Source: Candidatus Coproplasma excrementipullorum
GTDB taxonomy: Bacteria > Bacillota > Clostridia > Christensenellales > Borkfalkiaceae
Direction of reading: 5' to 3'
DNA length: 47,778 nt
Assembly: GCA_018714165.1 (NCBI GenBank)
Contig: DVNU01000053.1
Location: 1 to 47,778, forward strand
Shown here: positions 1 to 8,032 of the stretch, one piece after another
Layout of the letters: the number at the start of each line of letters is the position of its first letter
Position numbering within the stretch: position 1 is the first letter of the stretch
Made by a program: the position numbers and the translations under genes
The notes under the pieces: generated by a model
The model's database searches: none
Told to the model about the DNA's origin: nothing
Seen by the model: the letters and a program-made list of their open reading frames with translations, nothing else

Positions 1-25
1 AATGCGCGCCCGCCTCTGTTTTTTA

Positions 26-1123
26 TTATCTGCCGTACTTAATTTCCTTATTGAGTTTGCGGATTTTGCGCTTTATGGGGAAGCACCAGAAGATGGAGAC
101 CAGCCACAGCACGCCCAGGCATATGAGCGAGACGACGCCCGAACCGCCGAAGGCAAGGCCTAAACTTTCGAGCATACCCGTCATGCCGGCCGCGCCGCCT
201 GCCGCCTCGCCACCCATGCTTGCAATGAGCGCAGGCGCAAACTTTATGCCGATTGCGGGCGCGAGCACGAACAGCGTGCCGGGAAGCCAGGCAGTGAGTT
301 TTACGTACCACATGGTGAAGCGCTTGTTTTTGAGGAAAATTCTGAAGAAGGCAATGAGCGCCATCAACAGCCACAGCGCGGAAGTGAGGCCTATGAACAC
401 GGCCGTCACGGCAAAGAGCGCCATACCCACAGTCTGAGCCTGTTCGTCGGACATTTCGGCAAGCGCGCTGTCGAGCATGCCGCCGATATCGGGCATGGCT
501 CCGCCCGTTTCTCCCTCTCCGCCTTCGCCGCCGAGCGAGGCAATGGCCTGTGTATAGGAGAAGGTGTTGTCCTCGTTTATTCCCGCGTCCACCATCTGAC
601 CGAACATATCGGAGATCTCGTCCAGCGTCTGCCCGTCGAGCGAATAGCCCATCTCCTGTGCAAAGGACTGTGCCGCGGCAGGGAATTGCGCCTTGGCCTC
701 TTCATATTGTCCCTCGCCGAGCAGATCGGTGACTGCGGTTATCTCGTCCACGGGCAGGTCTGCATACTCTTCAGACTGAGCCTGCGCGGCAGAGGCCACA
801 ATATATGCGATGAAACGGGGCATCGCCTGCTCTAGAATATCATCGACGGCAGCGGTGAGATCGCCGGCATTGCGGGTTATATAGTCGCGCACGGTCTGCG
901 CGTCGGGATCGACGCCGAGTTCCAGCGCGCTGAGGGGCATTATCTGAACGGTGACCTGTGCGCTGACGTCCTGAAGAACGTAGCCGAGCACCTCCGCCAT
1001 ATCCTCATTCTGCCCCTCTCCGCCCGTTTCGCCGTCAGCGCCGCCGTCGGTCTGACCGGACATCTCCGCCACCGCCGCAAAAGTATCGCCCGTGATTGCG
1101 ACATCGACCTTTATCATTGGCAT
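26..1123 (-). CDS. uncharacterised membrane protein with large soluble N-terminal part
   Basis: I do not recognise this 365-residue protein. Residues 1-230 are soluble, acidic and Gly/Glu-rich, with two low-complexity Gly-Glu stretches (near residues 26-40 and 200-212). Three hydrophobic segments follow at about 232-262, 275-305 and 330-352, and the protein ends with a basic tail. No signal peptide or N-terminal anchor is visible. The ATG at 1123 is preceded by an AAGGAGAG ribosome site at good spacing and by a TTGACA/TATCAT promoter about 100 bases upstream, so the start is well supported. It is transcribed away from its divergent neighbour at 1390. The function is unknown; the topology (soluble domain then three membrane spans) is all that can be said. 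Confidence 0.75.
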   Translation of the reverse strand: MPMIKVDVAITGDTFAAVAEMSGQTDGGADGETGGEGQNEDMAEVLGYVLQDVSAQVTVQIMPLSALELGVDPDAQTVRDYITRNAGDLTAAVDDILEQAMPRFIAYIVASAAQAQSEEYADLPVDEITAVTDLLGEGQYEEAKAQFPAAAQSFAQEMGYSLDGQTLDEISDMFGQMVDAGINEDNTFSYTQAIASLGGEGGEGETGGAMPDIGGMLDSALAEMSDEQAQTVGMALFAVTAVFIGLTSALWLLMALIAFFRIFLKNKRFTMWYVKLTAWLPGTLFVLAPAIGIKFAPALIASMGGEAAGGAAGMTGMLESLGLAFGGSGVVSLICLGVLWLVSIFWCFPIKRKIRKLNKEIKYGR

Positions 1124-1219
1124 AAACTCTCTCCTTATTGCTTAAACTTTTTGAGCCCATACATCAAACCGAGCCTATACGACGCCCTGTATAATACGGC
1201 ACCCTATATTATTATGTTG

Positions 1220-1249
1220 ATGATAGCATAAAATTACGCACGCTGTCAA
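1220..1249 (-). promoter_or_regulatory. sigma-A-type promoter for the 26-1123 gene
   Basis: Read on the minus strand, TTGACA (1244-1249), an 18-base spacer, and TATCAT (1220-1225). It lies about 97 bases upstream of the start codon. Confidence 0.6.
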
Positions 1250-1297
1250 TACCCGCTGCCAATAAACAGATACTGAAGAAGAAAAATAAACACACTG

Positions 1298-1326
1298 TTG
1301 ACAAACTCAGAGTAATGTGATAAAAT
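1298..1326 (+). promoter_or_regulatory. sigma-A-type promoter for the 1390-1872 gene
   Basis: TTGACA (1298-1303), 17-base spacer, TAAAAT (1321-1326). It is divergent from the promoter at 1220-1249 and gives a leader of roughly 57 bases. Confidence 0.65.
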
Positions 1327-1389
1327 TATGGCAGCGTTAAGGTGCTTTACACGGCACCTGCCGCAAATATTTTTATCAGGAGAGTTAAA

Positions 1390-1872
1390 ATGGTAAAACG
1401 TAAAACAAAAAAACTCAACACTGCCGCTCTGGTAGCAGCGGCAATAGCTCTTGTGGGCCTCGTGCTTGTAATCGTGGGCCTGGTCATCGACTGGGTTTCG
1501 CTGACCATAAGCGTGCCGCTTGTTGGTGATAGCACGATAACGGCCACCCTTGCCGACTGCGGCGGGGAGTACGCCGCCGAAGGCTTTGACGCAATGAACA
1601 CCTTCGCAATAATAACCGTAGTTGCGACGGCGTTATGTTTTTTGGCGAGCGCAGCGACGCTTGTGCTAAAAAACAAGATGGTTAAGCTTGTTGCGGTTAT
1701 TCTTGCCGCTGTAACCATTGTGTGCGCGATTATAACCATAATCTGCACATTCAGCTACTGCGGCGACGAAGGCGTATTTGCAAGCGCAGCGCCCGCTATC
1801 GGCGCCTGGCTGCTTACAGTCGGCGGCGTCATCGGCGGATTGGCCGGCGCATATGCCGCACTTAAGGCATAA
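1390..1872 (+). CDS. uncharacterised four-span membrane protein
   Basis: A 160-residue protein with a very basic N-terminus (residues 1-11) followed by four hydrophobic segments near residues 12-36, 70-94, 97-121 and 131-157. Segments 1 and 2 are separated by an extracytoplasmic loop with a Cys-Gly-Gly motif; a second Cys lies in the loop after segment 3, so a disulfide between them is possible (inference). The start is taken at the ATG at 1390 because AGGAGAG precedes it; an upstream in-frame ATG at 1342 has no ribosome site. It is a single gene with its own promoter and a strong terminator. Family unknown to me. Confidence 0.75.
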   Translation: MVKRKTKKLNTAALVAAAIALVGLVLVIVGLVIDWVSLTISVPLVGDSTITATLADCGGEYAAEGFDAMNTFAIITVVATALCFLASAATLVLKNKMVKLVAVILAAVTIVCAIITIICTFSYCGDEGVFASAAPAIGAWLLTVGGVIGGLAGAYAALKA

Positions 1873-1894
1873 ACTTACCCCCTTACAGAACTTA

Positions 1895-1933
1895 AGGCGC
1901 CCGCGCATTGAAAATGCGCGGGCGCCTATTTTT
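1895..1933 (+). terminator. rho-independent terminator
   Basis: A 15-bp perfect stem (1895-1909 with 1913-1927, loop GAA) followed by a T run. It ends the 1390-1872 transcript and faces the 3' end of mnmA. Confidence 0.8.
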
Positions 1934-1965
1934 TCATTTTAAATTTTAAATAGCATTTTAAGACA

Positions 1966-3039
1966 TTACAGTATAACTCCGCCGCCCAGGCACCGCTTTT
2001 GGTCGTAGAACACGGCGTACTGGCCCGGCGTTACGGCGCGCTGGGGTTCGTTAAAGTCGACGTGCGCCCCGCCGCGGTCGTTCAGCGTCACGGTTACGCC
2101 CTGTTCGCCCTGGCGATAGCGGAACTTTGCGCGGCAGGAAAATGTGGTTGATTGGGGGATATAGCCTATCCAATTGATATTTTCCACCTCGCAGTAGGTT
2201 GTGTACAGCGGGCTCTCGTCGCCGTGGGAGACGTAGAGAATGTTGTTCTTTACATCCTTTTTTACGACAAACCAGCGGCCGCTTTCGCCCGACTTGCCGC
2301 CCAGATTGACCCCCCTGCGCTGGCCGAGGGTGTAGTGCATAAGGCCTATGTGCTCGCCGACCTCCTCGCCGTCGAGGGTGAGTATTTTACCGGGCTGATT
2401 GGGGAGATATTGCGAGAGGAATGCGCGGAAATTGCGCTCGCCGATGAAGCATATGCCCGTTGAATCCTTCTTTTTTGCAGTGGCGAGGCCGTTTTTCACG
2501 GCGATTGCGCGCACCTCCTCCTTCTTTAAATTGGCGAGGGGAAAGAGTACCCGCTCAAGCTGTTCCTGCGTGACCTGGTTTAAAAAATAGGTCTGATCCT
2601 TGCCCTCGTCGGCGGCCTTTAGAAGATAGTGTCTGCCGTCGGCGTTGTGGTCTATGCCGCAGTAGTGGCCTGTGGCGATGTAGTCGGCACCCATCGAGAG
2701 CGCGTATTCGCGGAAGGGCCCGAACTTTATTTCGCGGTTGCACAGCACGTCGGGATTGGGCGTTCTGCCCGCAGCGTATTCGGCCAGGAAGTATTTGAAC
2801 ACCCTGTCCATATACTGCTTTGAAAAGTTGACCGAATAGTATGGCATATCCAGGAGCGAACACACGCGGCGGACATCCTCGAAGTCGCCCTCGGCAGTGC
2901 ACGCGCCGTTTGAATCGTCCTCCTCCCAGTTGAGCATGAACAGGCCTATTACGTTGTAACCCGCGTTTTTTAAGAGCAGGGCGGCCACGGAGCTGTCCAC
3001 CCCGCCGCTCATGCCAACGACAACCGTCTTTTTTTTCAT
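1966..3039 (-). CDS. mnmA: tRNA-uridine 2-sulfurtransferase MnmA
   Basis: Catalyses 2-thiolation of the wobble uridine (U34) in tRNA-Lys, -Glu and -Gln, using ATP and sulfur relayed from a cysteine desulfurase. Visible motifs: the PP-loop SGGVDSS (residues 11-17), ATGHYC, the GKDQTYFL motif, and the catalytic Cys pair at about C100 (in the NPDVLCN motif) and C197 (in STGICFIGE), then the LGQRRG C-terminal domain. Length (357 residues) is normal. I chose the ATG at 3039 (MKKKTVVVG); the frame is open to 3111, but the promoter overlaps that extra stretch, so longer starts are not transcribed from it. No Shine-Dalgarno is present; see the promoter entry. Confidence 0.96.
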   Translation of the reverse strand: MKKKTVVVGMSGGVDSSVAALLLKNAGYNVIGLFMLNWEEDDSNGACTAEGDFEDVRRVCSLLDMPYYSVNFSKQYMDRVFKYFLAEYAAGRTPNPDVLCNREIKFGPFREYALSMGADYIATGHYCGIDHNADGRHYLLKAADEGKDQTYFLNQVTQEQLERVLFPLANLKKEEVRAIAVKNGLATAKKKDSTGICFIGERNFRAFLSQYLPNQPGKILTLDGEEVGEHIGLMHYTLGQRRGVNLGGKSGESGRWFVVKKDVKNNILYVSHGDESPLYTTYCEVENINWIGYIPQSTTFSCRAKFRYRQGEQGVTVTLNDRGGAHVDFNEPQRAVTPGQYAVFYDQKRCLGGGVIL

Positions 3040-3045
3040 AATTTT

Positions 3046-3074
3046 ATTATAACACATCAGTTTAGCGTTTGCAA
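3046..3074 (-). promoter_or_regulatory. mnmA promoter, predicted to give a leaderless mRNA
   Basis: On the minus strand TTGCAA (3069-3074), 17-base spacer, TATAAT (3046-3051), then only six bases (3040-3045) to the mnmA ATG. The expected transcription start falls on or next to the ATG, and no ribosome-binding site fits in between. Confidence 0.65.
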
Positions 3075-3129
3075 TTAAAAATAAATATGCTATAATAATG
3101 CTTGCCAACACACGTTTCTGTATTTTTAA

Positions 3130-3350
3130 ATGAATTCTCGGCGGAAATCGCCTCCATGAATTGGCTGCGCCATGAATTTTCGGCGTATCGCCTCAATGAA
3201 TTCTCGCAATCGAAGATTGCTCCATTATTGTAGAAATTATTTAAAAATATCCCTCACCACATTGCAACTTTGAAAAAGTTGCAATTCATGCGCCCTTGAA
3301 AAAATGATTATTGAGTGTGAGGGATTCTCGGGGCGCAATTGCAATTCATT
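3130..3350. repeat. modular hairpin array, class B (ATGAATT joints), copy B1
   Basis: A string of short palindromes (for example GGCGGAAATCGCC-like, GGCTGCGCC, CGCAATCGAAGATTGC, GCAACTTTGAAAAAGTTGC) separated by TGAATT/AATTCA joints. It also has the AAATTATTTAAAAATATCCCTCACC block shared in part with copy B2. It fills the gap between mnmA and the DUF4250 gene and abuts the latter's start. Confidence 0.75.
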
Positions 3351-3355
3351 ATATC

Positions 3356-3532
3356 ATGACCCTCCCCGAAGATAATTTTATTCTGCTTTCATTCATAAAC
3401 ACAAAATTGCGCGACGAATATGACTCGCTTGAACAGTTCTGCGACGAAAACGGGCTTTCAACAGAGGATATATGCGGGCGAATGGCACAAATAGGCTATG
3501 AATACGACTCCGCGCGCAACGCGTTTAAATGA
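3356..3532 (+). CDS. DUF4250 domain-containing small protein
   Basis: A 58-residue protein matching the DUF4250 pattern as I remember it: an N-terminal LPEDNFILLSFINTKLRDEY-type segment, a Glu/Asp-rich middle and a closing IGYEYD motif. Function of the family is unknown. The ATG at 3356 is chosen because the family begins at this MxLP motif; the open frame starts at 3311 inside the repeat array. No Shine-Dalgarno precedes the ATG. The stop codon overlaps an ATGA reading into pepT, so the two genes are probably co-transcribed. Confidence 0.8.
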   Translation: MTLPEDNFILLSFINTKLRDEYDSLEQFCDENGLSTEDICGRMAQIGYEYDSARNAFK

Positions 3533-3540
3533 GGAAAACT

Positions 3541-4749
3541 ATGAGCGACGTACTTAAAAGATTTTTAAAATACGTAAAAATTGACACGCCCAGCGACGAG
3601 AAGAACGCCCAAAACACCCCCTCCACCCCCTGCCAGTTTGACCTTGCAAAGGCGCTCTGCGCAGAGCTGAAGGAGCTGGGGCTCGACGCGCGCATGACCG
3701 AACACGGCTATGTATACGCAAAGATACCCGCCAACGTGCCCGCAACGGCGGCCGTGGGGTTCATTGCCCACCTCGACGTGGTGAGCGAGCCCAAGGGTTA
3801 CGGCGTTGCGCCCAAGGTGATAAAATACACGGGCGGCGACATAGTTGTGGGCAACGGCGCGGTTATAAGCGAGGCCGACTGCCCCGCCCTTAAAAACTAT
3901 GCGGGAATGGACATAGTCACATCGGACGGTTCGACCATTCTGGGTGCCGACGACAAGGCCGGCGTGGCCGAAATTATGGCCATGGCGCAGTATATTAAGG
4001 ACAATCCAGAGTTCAGGCACGGAGATATAGGCATCGCCTTTACGCCCGACGAGGAGATAGGCCACGGCGCGGCGCTGTTCGACGTCAAGGCCTTCGGGTG
4101 CGACTTCGCCTACACCGTGGACGGCGAGGAGATCGGCGAACTGAGCTACGAGACGTTCAACGGCGCGGCCTTTACCTTTGAAGTCGAGGGCAAAAACATT
4201 CACCCCGGCTCGGCCAAGGGCAAGATGATAAACGCCGTGACTGTGGCAAGCGATATAATTTCACGCTTCCCCGAAGGCGAGCGGCCTGAAACGACCGAGG
4301 GGCGCGAGGGATACTATTTTATAAACGACATCTGCGGCAATGTTGAAAAGTGCACCATATCGGGCATAATCCGCGACCACGACAGCGCCGCATTTGCCGC
4401 CAGAAAGGCCTTTGCGCAGTCGGTTGCAGACGAATTCGCGGCCACATATGCGGGAAGGATTAAGTTTTCGATACGCGACCAATACTATAACTGCGCGAGG
4501 GTGATCGAGCCCGTTATGCACATAGTAGACGCCGCAGCCGAGGCCATGAGGGCCGAGGGCGTGGAGCCGCGGATCGAGCCGACGCGCGGCGGCACGGACG
4601 GAAGCAGTTTGTCCTTTATGGGTCTGCCCTGCCCCAACATTGCCACGGGCGGGCACAACGCGCACGGCCGCAACGAGTTTATACCCGTCCAGTGCATGGA
4701 AAAGACGGTAAACATACTTTTGGGCATAATTTCACGTTTTGTAAAGTGA
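3541..4749 (+). CDS. pepT: peptidase T (tripeptide aminopeptidase, M20B)
   Basis: Cytoplasmic di-zinc aminopeptidase that releases the N-terminal residue of tripeptides. Visible M20 motifs: HLDVV (first metal-binding His-x-Asp), LGADDKAG (bridging Asp), DEEIGHGA (catalytic base and metal Glu), HPGSAKGKMINA (dimerisation domain), and the C-terminal RGGTDGSSL...GGHNAHGRNEF with the last metal His. 402 residues, typical of PepT. The ATG at 3541 is preferred over the one at 3529 because GAGG lies seven bases before it. It is four codons past the DUF4250 stop. Confidence 0.95.
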   Translation: MSDVLKRFLKYVKIDTPSDEKNAQNTPSTPCQFDLAKALCAELKELGLDARMTEHGYVYAKIPANVPATAAVGFIAHLDVVSEPKGYGVAPKVIKYTGGDIVVGNGAVISEADCPALKNYAGMDIVTSDGSTILGADDKAGVAEIMAMAQYIKDNPEFRHGDIGIAFTPDEEIGHGAALFDVKAFGCDFAYTVDGEEIGELSYETFNGAAFTFEVEGKNIHPGSAKGKMINAVTVASDIISRFPEGERPETTEGREGYYFINDICGNVEKCTISGIIRDHDSAAFAARKAFAQSVADEFAATYAGRIKFSIRDQYYNCARVIEPVMHIVDAAAEAMRAEGVEPRIEPTRGGTDGSSLSFMGLPCPNIATGGHNAHGRNEFIPVQCMEKTVNILLGIISRFVK

Positions 4750-4784
4750 TTGACCCGTATATATGCGGCGATTAGCCGCTTAAC

Positions 4785-4861
4785 GCACCTGTAGCTCAGC
4801 TGGATAGAGCACAGACCTCCGACGTCTGGTGCCGATGGTTCGAATCCATTCAGGTGCACCA
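4785..4861 (+). tRNA. tRNA-Arg (anticodon CCG)
   Basis: A complete 77-base cloverleaf. Acceptor stem GCACCTG/CAGGTGC, D-arm TAGCTCAGCTGGATAGAGCA, anticodon stem CAGAC/GTCTG with loop CTCCGAC (anticodon CCG, reads CGG), T-arm with GGTTCGAATCC, discriminator A and an encoded CCA end (4859-4861). A GC-rich hairpin follows directly. Confidence 0.97.
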
Positions 4862-4862
4862 A

Positions 4863-4898
4863 CCCCCGCCCCGCGCCCTTCGGGCGTGGGGCGGGGTT
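4863..4898 (+). terminator. terminator hairpin after tRNA-Arg
   Basis: A long GC-rich stem around a TTCG loop starts at the base after the CCA end. The T tract after it is weak. The same hairpin is repeated at 5057-5091. Confidence 0.7.
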
Positions 4899-5044
4899 GC
4901 TATATAGTAAGTATTCGAACTGCGTAGCGCCGCACATATGGCCTGAATAACGCAGTTTGGCGCAATTGCGGCGCCCGCTCGCGCATCCACCACAGGTGGG
5001 TGCCTTGCCGAGGGGACCCCTTCGGGGTTTCGGCAATATCCGCT

Positions 5045-5091
5045 CAGGTGCACCAACCCCCGCCCCGCGCCCTTCGGGCGCGGGGCGGGCT
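5045..5091 (+). repeat. duplicated tRNA-Arg 3' end plus terminator
   Basis: Positions 5045-5080 repeat 4851-4886 exactly (36 bp: the last 11 bases of the tRNA gene including CCA, then the terminator stem). The match continues with one mismatch to about 5089. The two copies are 194 bp apart. This arrangement resembles the attL/attR footprint of integration at a tRNA 3' end, or a tRNA gene lost by deletion. Confidence 0.8.
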
Positions 5092-5109
5092 TATAATAAG
5101 GGGAATAAT

Positions 5110-6843
5110 ATGATTTTTAAACCGACATTTGAGGGCGGCGGGGTGCCGCTTGGCGAGTACCCCAGGCCGCAGTTCAGGCGGGACAGCTATCTGCCCCTCA
5201 ACGGCGAATGGGAGTATGCCATCACAAAATCTTCCGTACCACCGAAGGAGTATGACGGGCACATAGTTGTGCCCTATTCGCCCGAAAGCGCGCTTTCGGG
5301 CGTGGGACGACAGCTGAAAAGCGACGAGTTTATGCACTACTGCCGCACCTTTGCCCTGCCCGAAGGGTTCAACCGCGGCAGGGTGATAATAAACTTCGGC
5401 GCGTGCGACCAGATATGCACGGTGTTTTGCAACGGCGCCGAGATCGGCAGGCATGAGGGCGGATACCTGCCCTTCTCCTTCGACATAACCGAGCACCTTA
5501 AAGACGGCCCCAACCAACTTACGGTGGTTGTGACCGACGACGCCTCGTCCGACGTATACGGCAGGGGCAAGCAGAGTTATAAGCGCGGCGGCATATGGTA
5601 CACCGCGATAAGCGGCATATGGCAGAGCGTATGGCTGGAGAGCGTGCCGCCCGTCTTTTTGGACGGACTTAAATTGGTGCCCGACTATGAAAGCAAAACT
5701 CTTTGTATCTCTTGCCGAACCGTGGGAGGCGAGGGAGCCATTGACTACGCCATATATGACGGCGAACAACTTATAGCCGCCCGCCGCGGCGCGGCGGGCG
5801 GCGAGGTGTGCACGCTCAACGTTTCGACCTGCAAGCCGTGGTCGCCCGACAGCCCCGAACTGTACCGCGTGGTGATTGAATGCGGGACCGACAGGGTGGA
5901 GAGCTACTTCGGCCTGCGCTCATTTTCGCGCCAACAGCGGAGCGGAAGGCAGTACTTTATCTTAAACGGCAAGCCCGTATTCCAGAGCGGCCTGCTTGAC
6001 CAGGGCTACTGGGGCGAGGGCATTTACACGCCCGCAAGCAACAGGGAAATGTTTGACTGCCTTGTAAAGGTCAAGGCACTGGGCTTCAATATGCTGCGCA
6101 AGCACATCAAAATCGAGCCGATGCTGTGGTACTACTACTGCGATATCTTAGGTCTACTCGTGTGGCAGGACATGGTAAACGGCGGCGAAAAGTACCACCT
6201 TTTAAGACTGGCGCTGGGGCCCTTTTTAAACCTGCACCTGGACGACACAAACTATAAAAAGATGGGCAGGGGCAACGCCCGTTCGCGCAGGCAGTACCGC
6301 ATTGAGGCCGCAGGAACGGTGGGCGCGCTGTATAACTGCGTGTGCATCTGCCAGTGGACGCTGTTCAACGAGGGCTGGGGGCAGTTCGACTCGCTGAAAA
6401 TCTGCGAGCAGATGCGCGCGCTGGACGGCACCCGCCTGTACGACCACGCCAGCGGCTGGCAGGATATGGGCGGTGGGGATTTTTGCAGCAGGCACGTATA
6501 TTTCAGAAAGGTAAAGCTGAAAAACGACGGCGTGCGCATACTGGCGCTGACCGAGTTCGGCGGCTACTCCTTTAAAAACGGCGAGGGCAGGCGCGTGTTC
6601 AGCTATAAGCACTTTGCAAACCGTCAAAAATTTATGGCCGCACTCAAGGGGCTGTACCTAAACGAGGTTGTACCCGCGATAAGGGAACAGGCGCTGTGCG
6701 CGGCGGTGTATACCCAGCTGAGCGACGTCGAGGACGAGGTCAACGGCATCTTCACGCCCGACTGGCAGTGCAAAGTTGACGGCGACGAGATGCGCGCGAT
6801 AAACAGCGCACTCTACGCGGCGTTTGAGCAAAGTTTAATATAA
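5110..6843 (+). CDS. glycoside hydrolase family 2 protein
   Basis: A GH2-type retaining glycosidase (beta-galactosidase/beta-glucuronidase/beta-mannosidase superfamily) of 577 residues. It has an N-terminal jelly-roll sugar-binding domain (about 20-190), a short Ig-like domain (about 195-290) and a TIM-barrel domain from about 300. The acid/base Glu is E421 in the FNEGWG motif and the nucleophile is E482 in LTEFGG. No signal peptide is visible, so it should be cytoplasmic; no transporter gene is adjacent. The start is the ATG at 5110 with AAGGGGAA upstream; the frame is open back to 4957 across the tRNA repeat, which is not coding. Substrate cannot be told from the sequence. Confidence 0.9.
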   Translation: MIFKPTFEGGGVPLGEYPRPQFRRDSYLPLNGEWEYAITKSSVPPKEYDGHIVVPYSPESALSGVGRQLKSDEFMHYCRTFALPEGFNRGRVIINFGACDQICTVFCNGAEIGRHEGGYLPFSFDITEHLKDGPNQLTVVVTDDASSDVYGRGKQSYKRGGIWYTAISGIWQSVWLESVPPVFLDGLKLVPDYESKTLCISCRTVGGEGAIDYAIYDGEQLIAARRGAAGGEVCTLNVSTCKPWSPDSPELYRVVIECGTDRVESYFGLRSFSRQQRSGRQYFILNGKPVFQSGLLDQGYWGEGIYTPASNREMFDCLVKVKALGFNMLRKHIKIEPMLWYYYCDILGLLVWQDMVNGGEKYHLLRLALGPFLNLHLDDTNYKKMGRGNARSRRQYRIEAAGTVGALYNCVCICQWTLFNEGWGQFDSLKICEQMRALDGTRLYDHASGWQDMGGGDFCSRHVYFRKVKLKNDGVRILALTEFGGYSFKNGEGRRVFSYKHFANRQKFMAALKGLYLNEVVPAIREQALCAAVYTQLSDVEDEVNGIFTPDWQCKVDGDEMRAINSALYAAFEQSLI

Positions 6844-6857
6844 TGAAAAAATTAAAA

Positions 6858-6898
6858 GCCCCGCGGATATGGCCGTAATTCGGCCATATCCGCGAGGC
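6858..6898. terminator. bidirectional terminator hairpin
   Basis: A 14-bp perfect stem (6862-6875 with 6881-6894, loop TAATT) between the convergent GH2 and DUF697 genes. A T-rich run follows it on the minus strand. Confidence 0.7.
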
Positions 6899-6969
6899 AA
6901 TTATTTTCACTACAACTATTCACTATTCTCTATTAGCTTTTCACTGCATTGCGGCTGCGCCGCAACGCC

Positions 6970-7977
6970 TCACGCGCCCTGTCTGACGCGGGGATTTTTG
7001 CGCAGCTCCTGTTCGAGCTCCTCGCACGTCTCCTGAAGTTCAGCCTCGGTTTCGGCCACCTCTATGCCGTCGAGAATGTTCTGAAGGTTGTATTCCTTGT
7101 TGAGATACTTTATGGTCTGGAATCCGATGACGGCCGTCATCGTGCCGTTGGTGAGGCCCTGAATAGAGCTGTCCACCAGCGCCGAAATGGCCGTACCCAA
7201 AAACGGTATGCCCTTGGCCGCGTCGCCCATCGTCTTGACGATGCCGTTGCCGATTTTTACCGAGCCCAGGCCGTAGGCGATGAGCGCGTTCTGCACAACG
7301 GAGGCGAAGATTTTGACGAGCTTTGCGTCCGACGGACGGAAGCCGTACAGGAACACTATATCCTTTACGAGCTGAAGGTTGACGACTACCACGAGGGCCG
7401 CGTCTATGCGCGAACTCTGCGAGAGCGCGGAGTATGCCGCCGACTTTAAAGAGCACTTGAAGATTATCTCCCTGGCCGTCTTTTTAATCTTGCCCTTGTA
7501 AAGATCGGTAAGCGCGGCCTTCAGCGCCTCGTCGTCGCCCGACTTCAGGGCCACGGCCATATCGCCGACGATCTTGTCGTCGTACCAGCCGGCGCCGTCG
7601 ACGCTGGCATTGAAGTCGACAATTTTTTCGGCTATGTTGCGGCGCACGCGCTTGTTGTGGCGCTTGGCCTGCCAGGCGTGAGTGGAGTTGACGTTGGTTA
7701 AAAAGTAGTCCGAACGGCAGATTTTGACGACGGGCACTATGTAGATGAAGATAAACAGCACCGCCGAAACTGCCGCCGCGGCGTAGCCTGCATAGGGGTG
7801 GATGCCCCATATCTGCAGGGTAATGGAGAGCAGACACCATACGAGGAACACCCCGACGAGCGCGGCGAGGACAAAGAGCAACAGCCTGGCGCCGCGCGAA
7901 TTCTGGCGGCGGACATACTTGTCCTCGTAGTCGTAAATGGTCATATTTTGCTGATTATTCTTTTGCTTGTCTGACAT
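6970..7977 (-). CDS. DUF697/YcjF-like membrane protein
   Basis: 335 residues. The N-terminus (1-28) is polar and basic, followed by two membrane spans at about 31-54 and 62-86. A soluble helical region follows (about 95-190), then a C-terminal hydrophobic part (about 190-300) with small-residue-rich helices that resemble DUF697 (VVNLQLVKDIVFLYGF, then GNGIVKTMGDAAKGIPFLGT). The last 30 residues are a Glu-rich amphipathic helix. An AAGG ribosome site precedes the ATG at 7977. DUF697 proteins sometimes accompany small GTPases, but none lies nearby. Function is unknown; the DUF697 call is by pattern memory only. Confidence 0.6.
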   Translation of the reverse strand: MSDKQKNNQQNMTIYDYEDKYVRRQNSRGARLLLFVLAALVGVFLVWCLLSITLQIWGIHPYAGYAAAAVSAVLFIFIYIVPVVKICRSDYFLTNVNSTHAWQAKRHNKRVRRNIAEKIVDFNASVDGAGWYDDKIVGDMAVALKSGDDEALKAALTDLYKGKIKKTAREIIFKCSLKSAAYSALSQSSRIDAALVVVVNLQLVKDIVFLYGFRPSDAKLVKIFASVVQNALIAYGLGSVKIGNGIVKTMGDAAKGIPFLGTAISALVDSSIQGLTNGTMTAVIGFQTIKYLNKEYNLQNILDGIEVAETEAELQETCEELEQELRKNPRVRQGA

Positions 7978-8032
7978 ATAAATACCTTAACACAAAATTG
8001 CGCGGGACGCAAGCCTGTGAATGTGAAATTTT

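Noticed and set aside
4485-5036. 183-codon minus-strand frame across pepT end and the tRNA
   Set aside because: It crosses the tRNA gene and its terminator, so it is a shadow frame.
4785-5091. Second tRNA gene ending at 5055
   Set aside because: Only the last 11 bases of a tRNA are present; no D-arm or anticodon arm can be drawn in the 150 bp before them.
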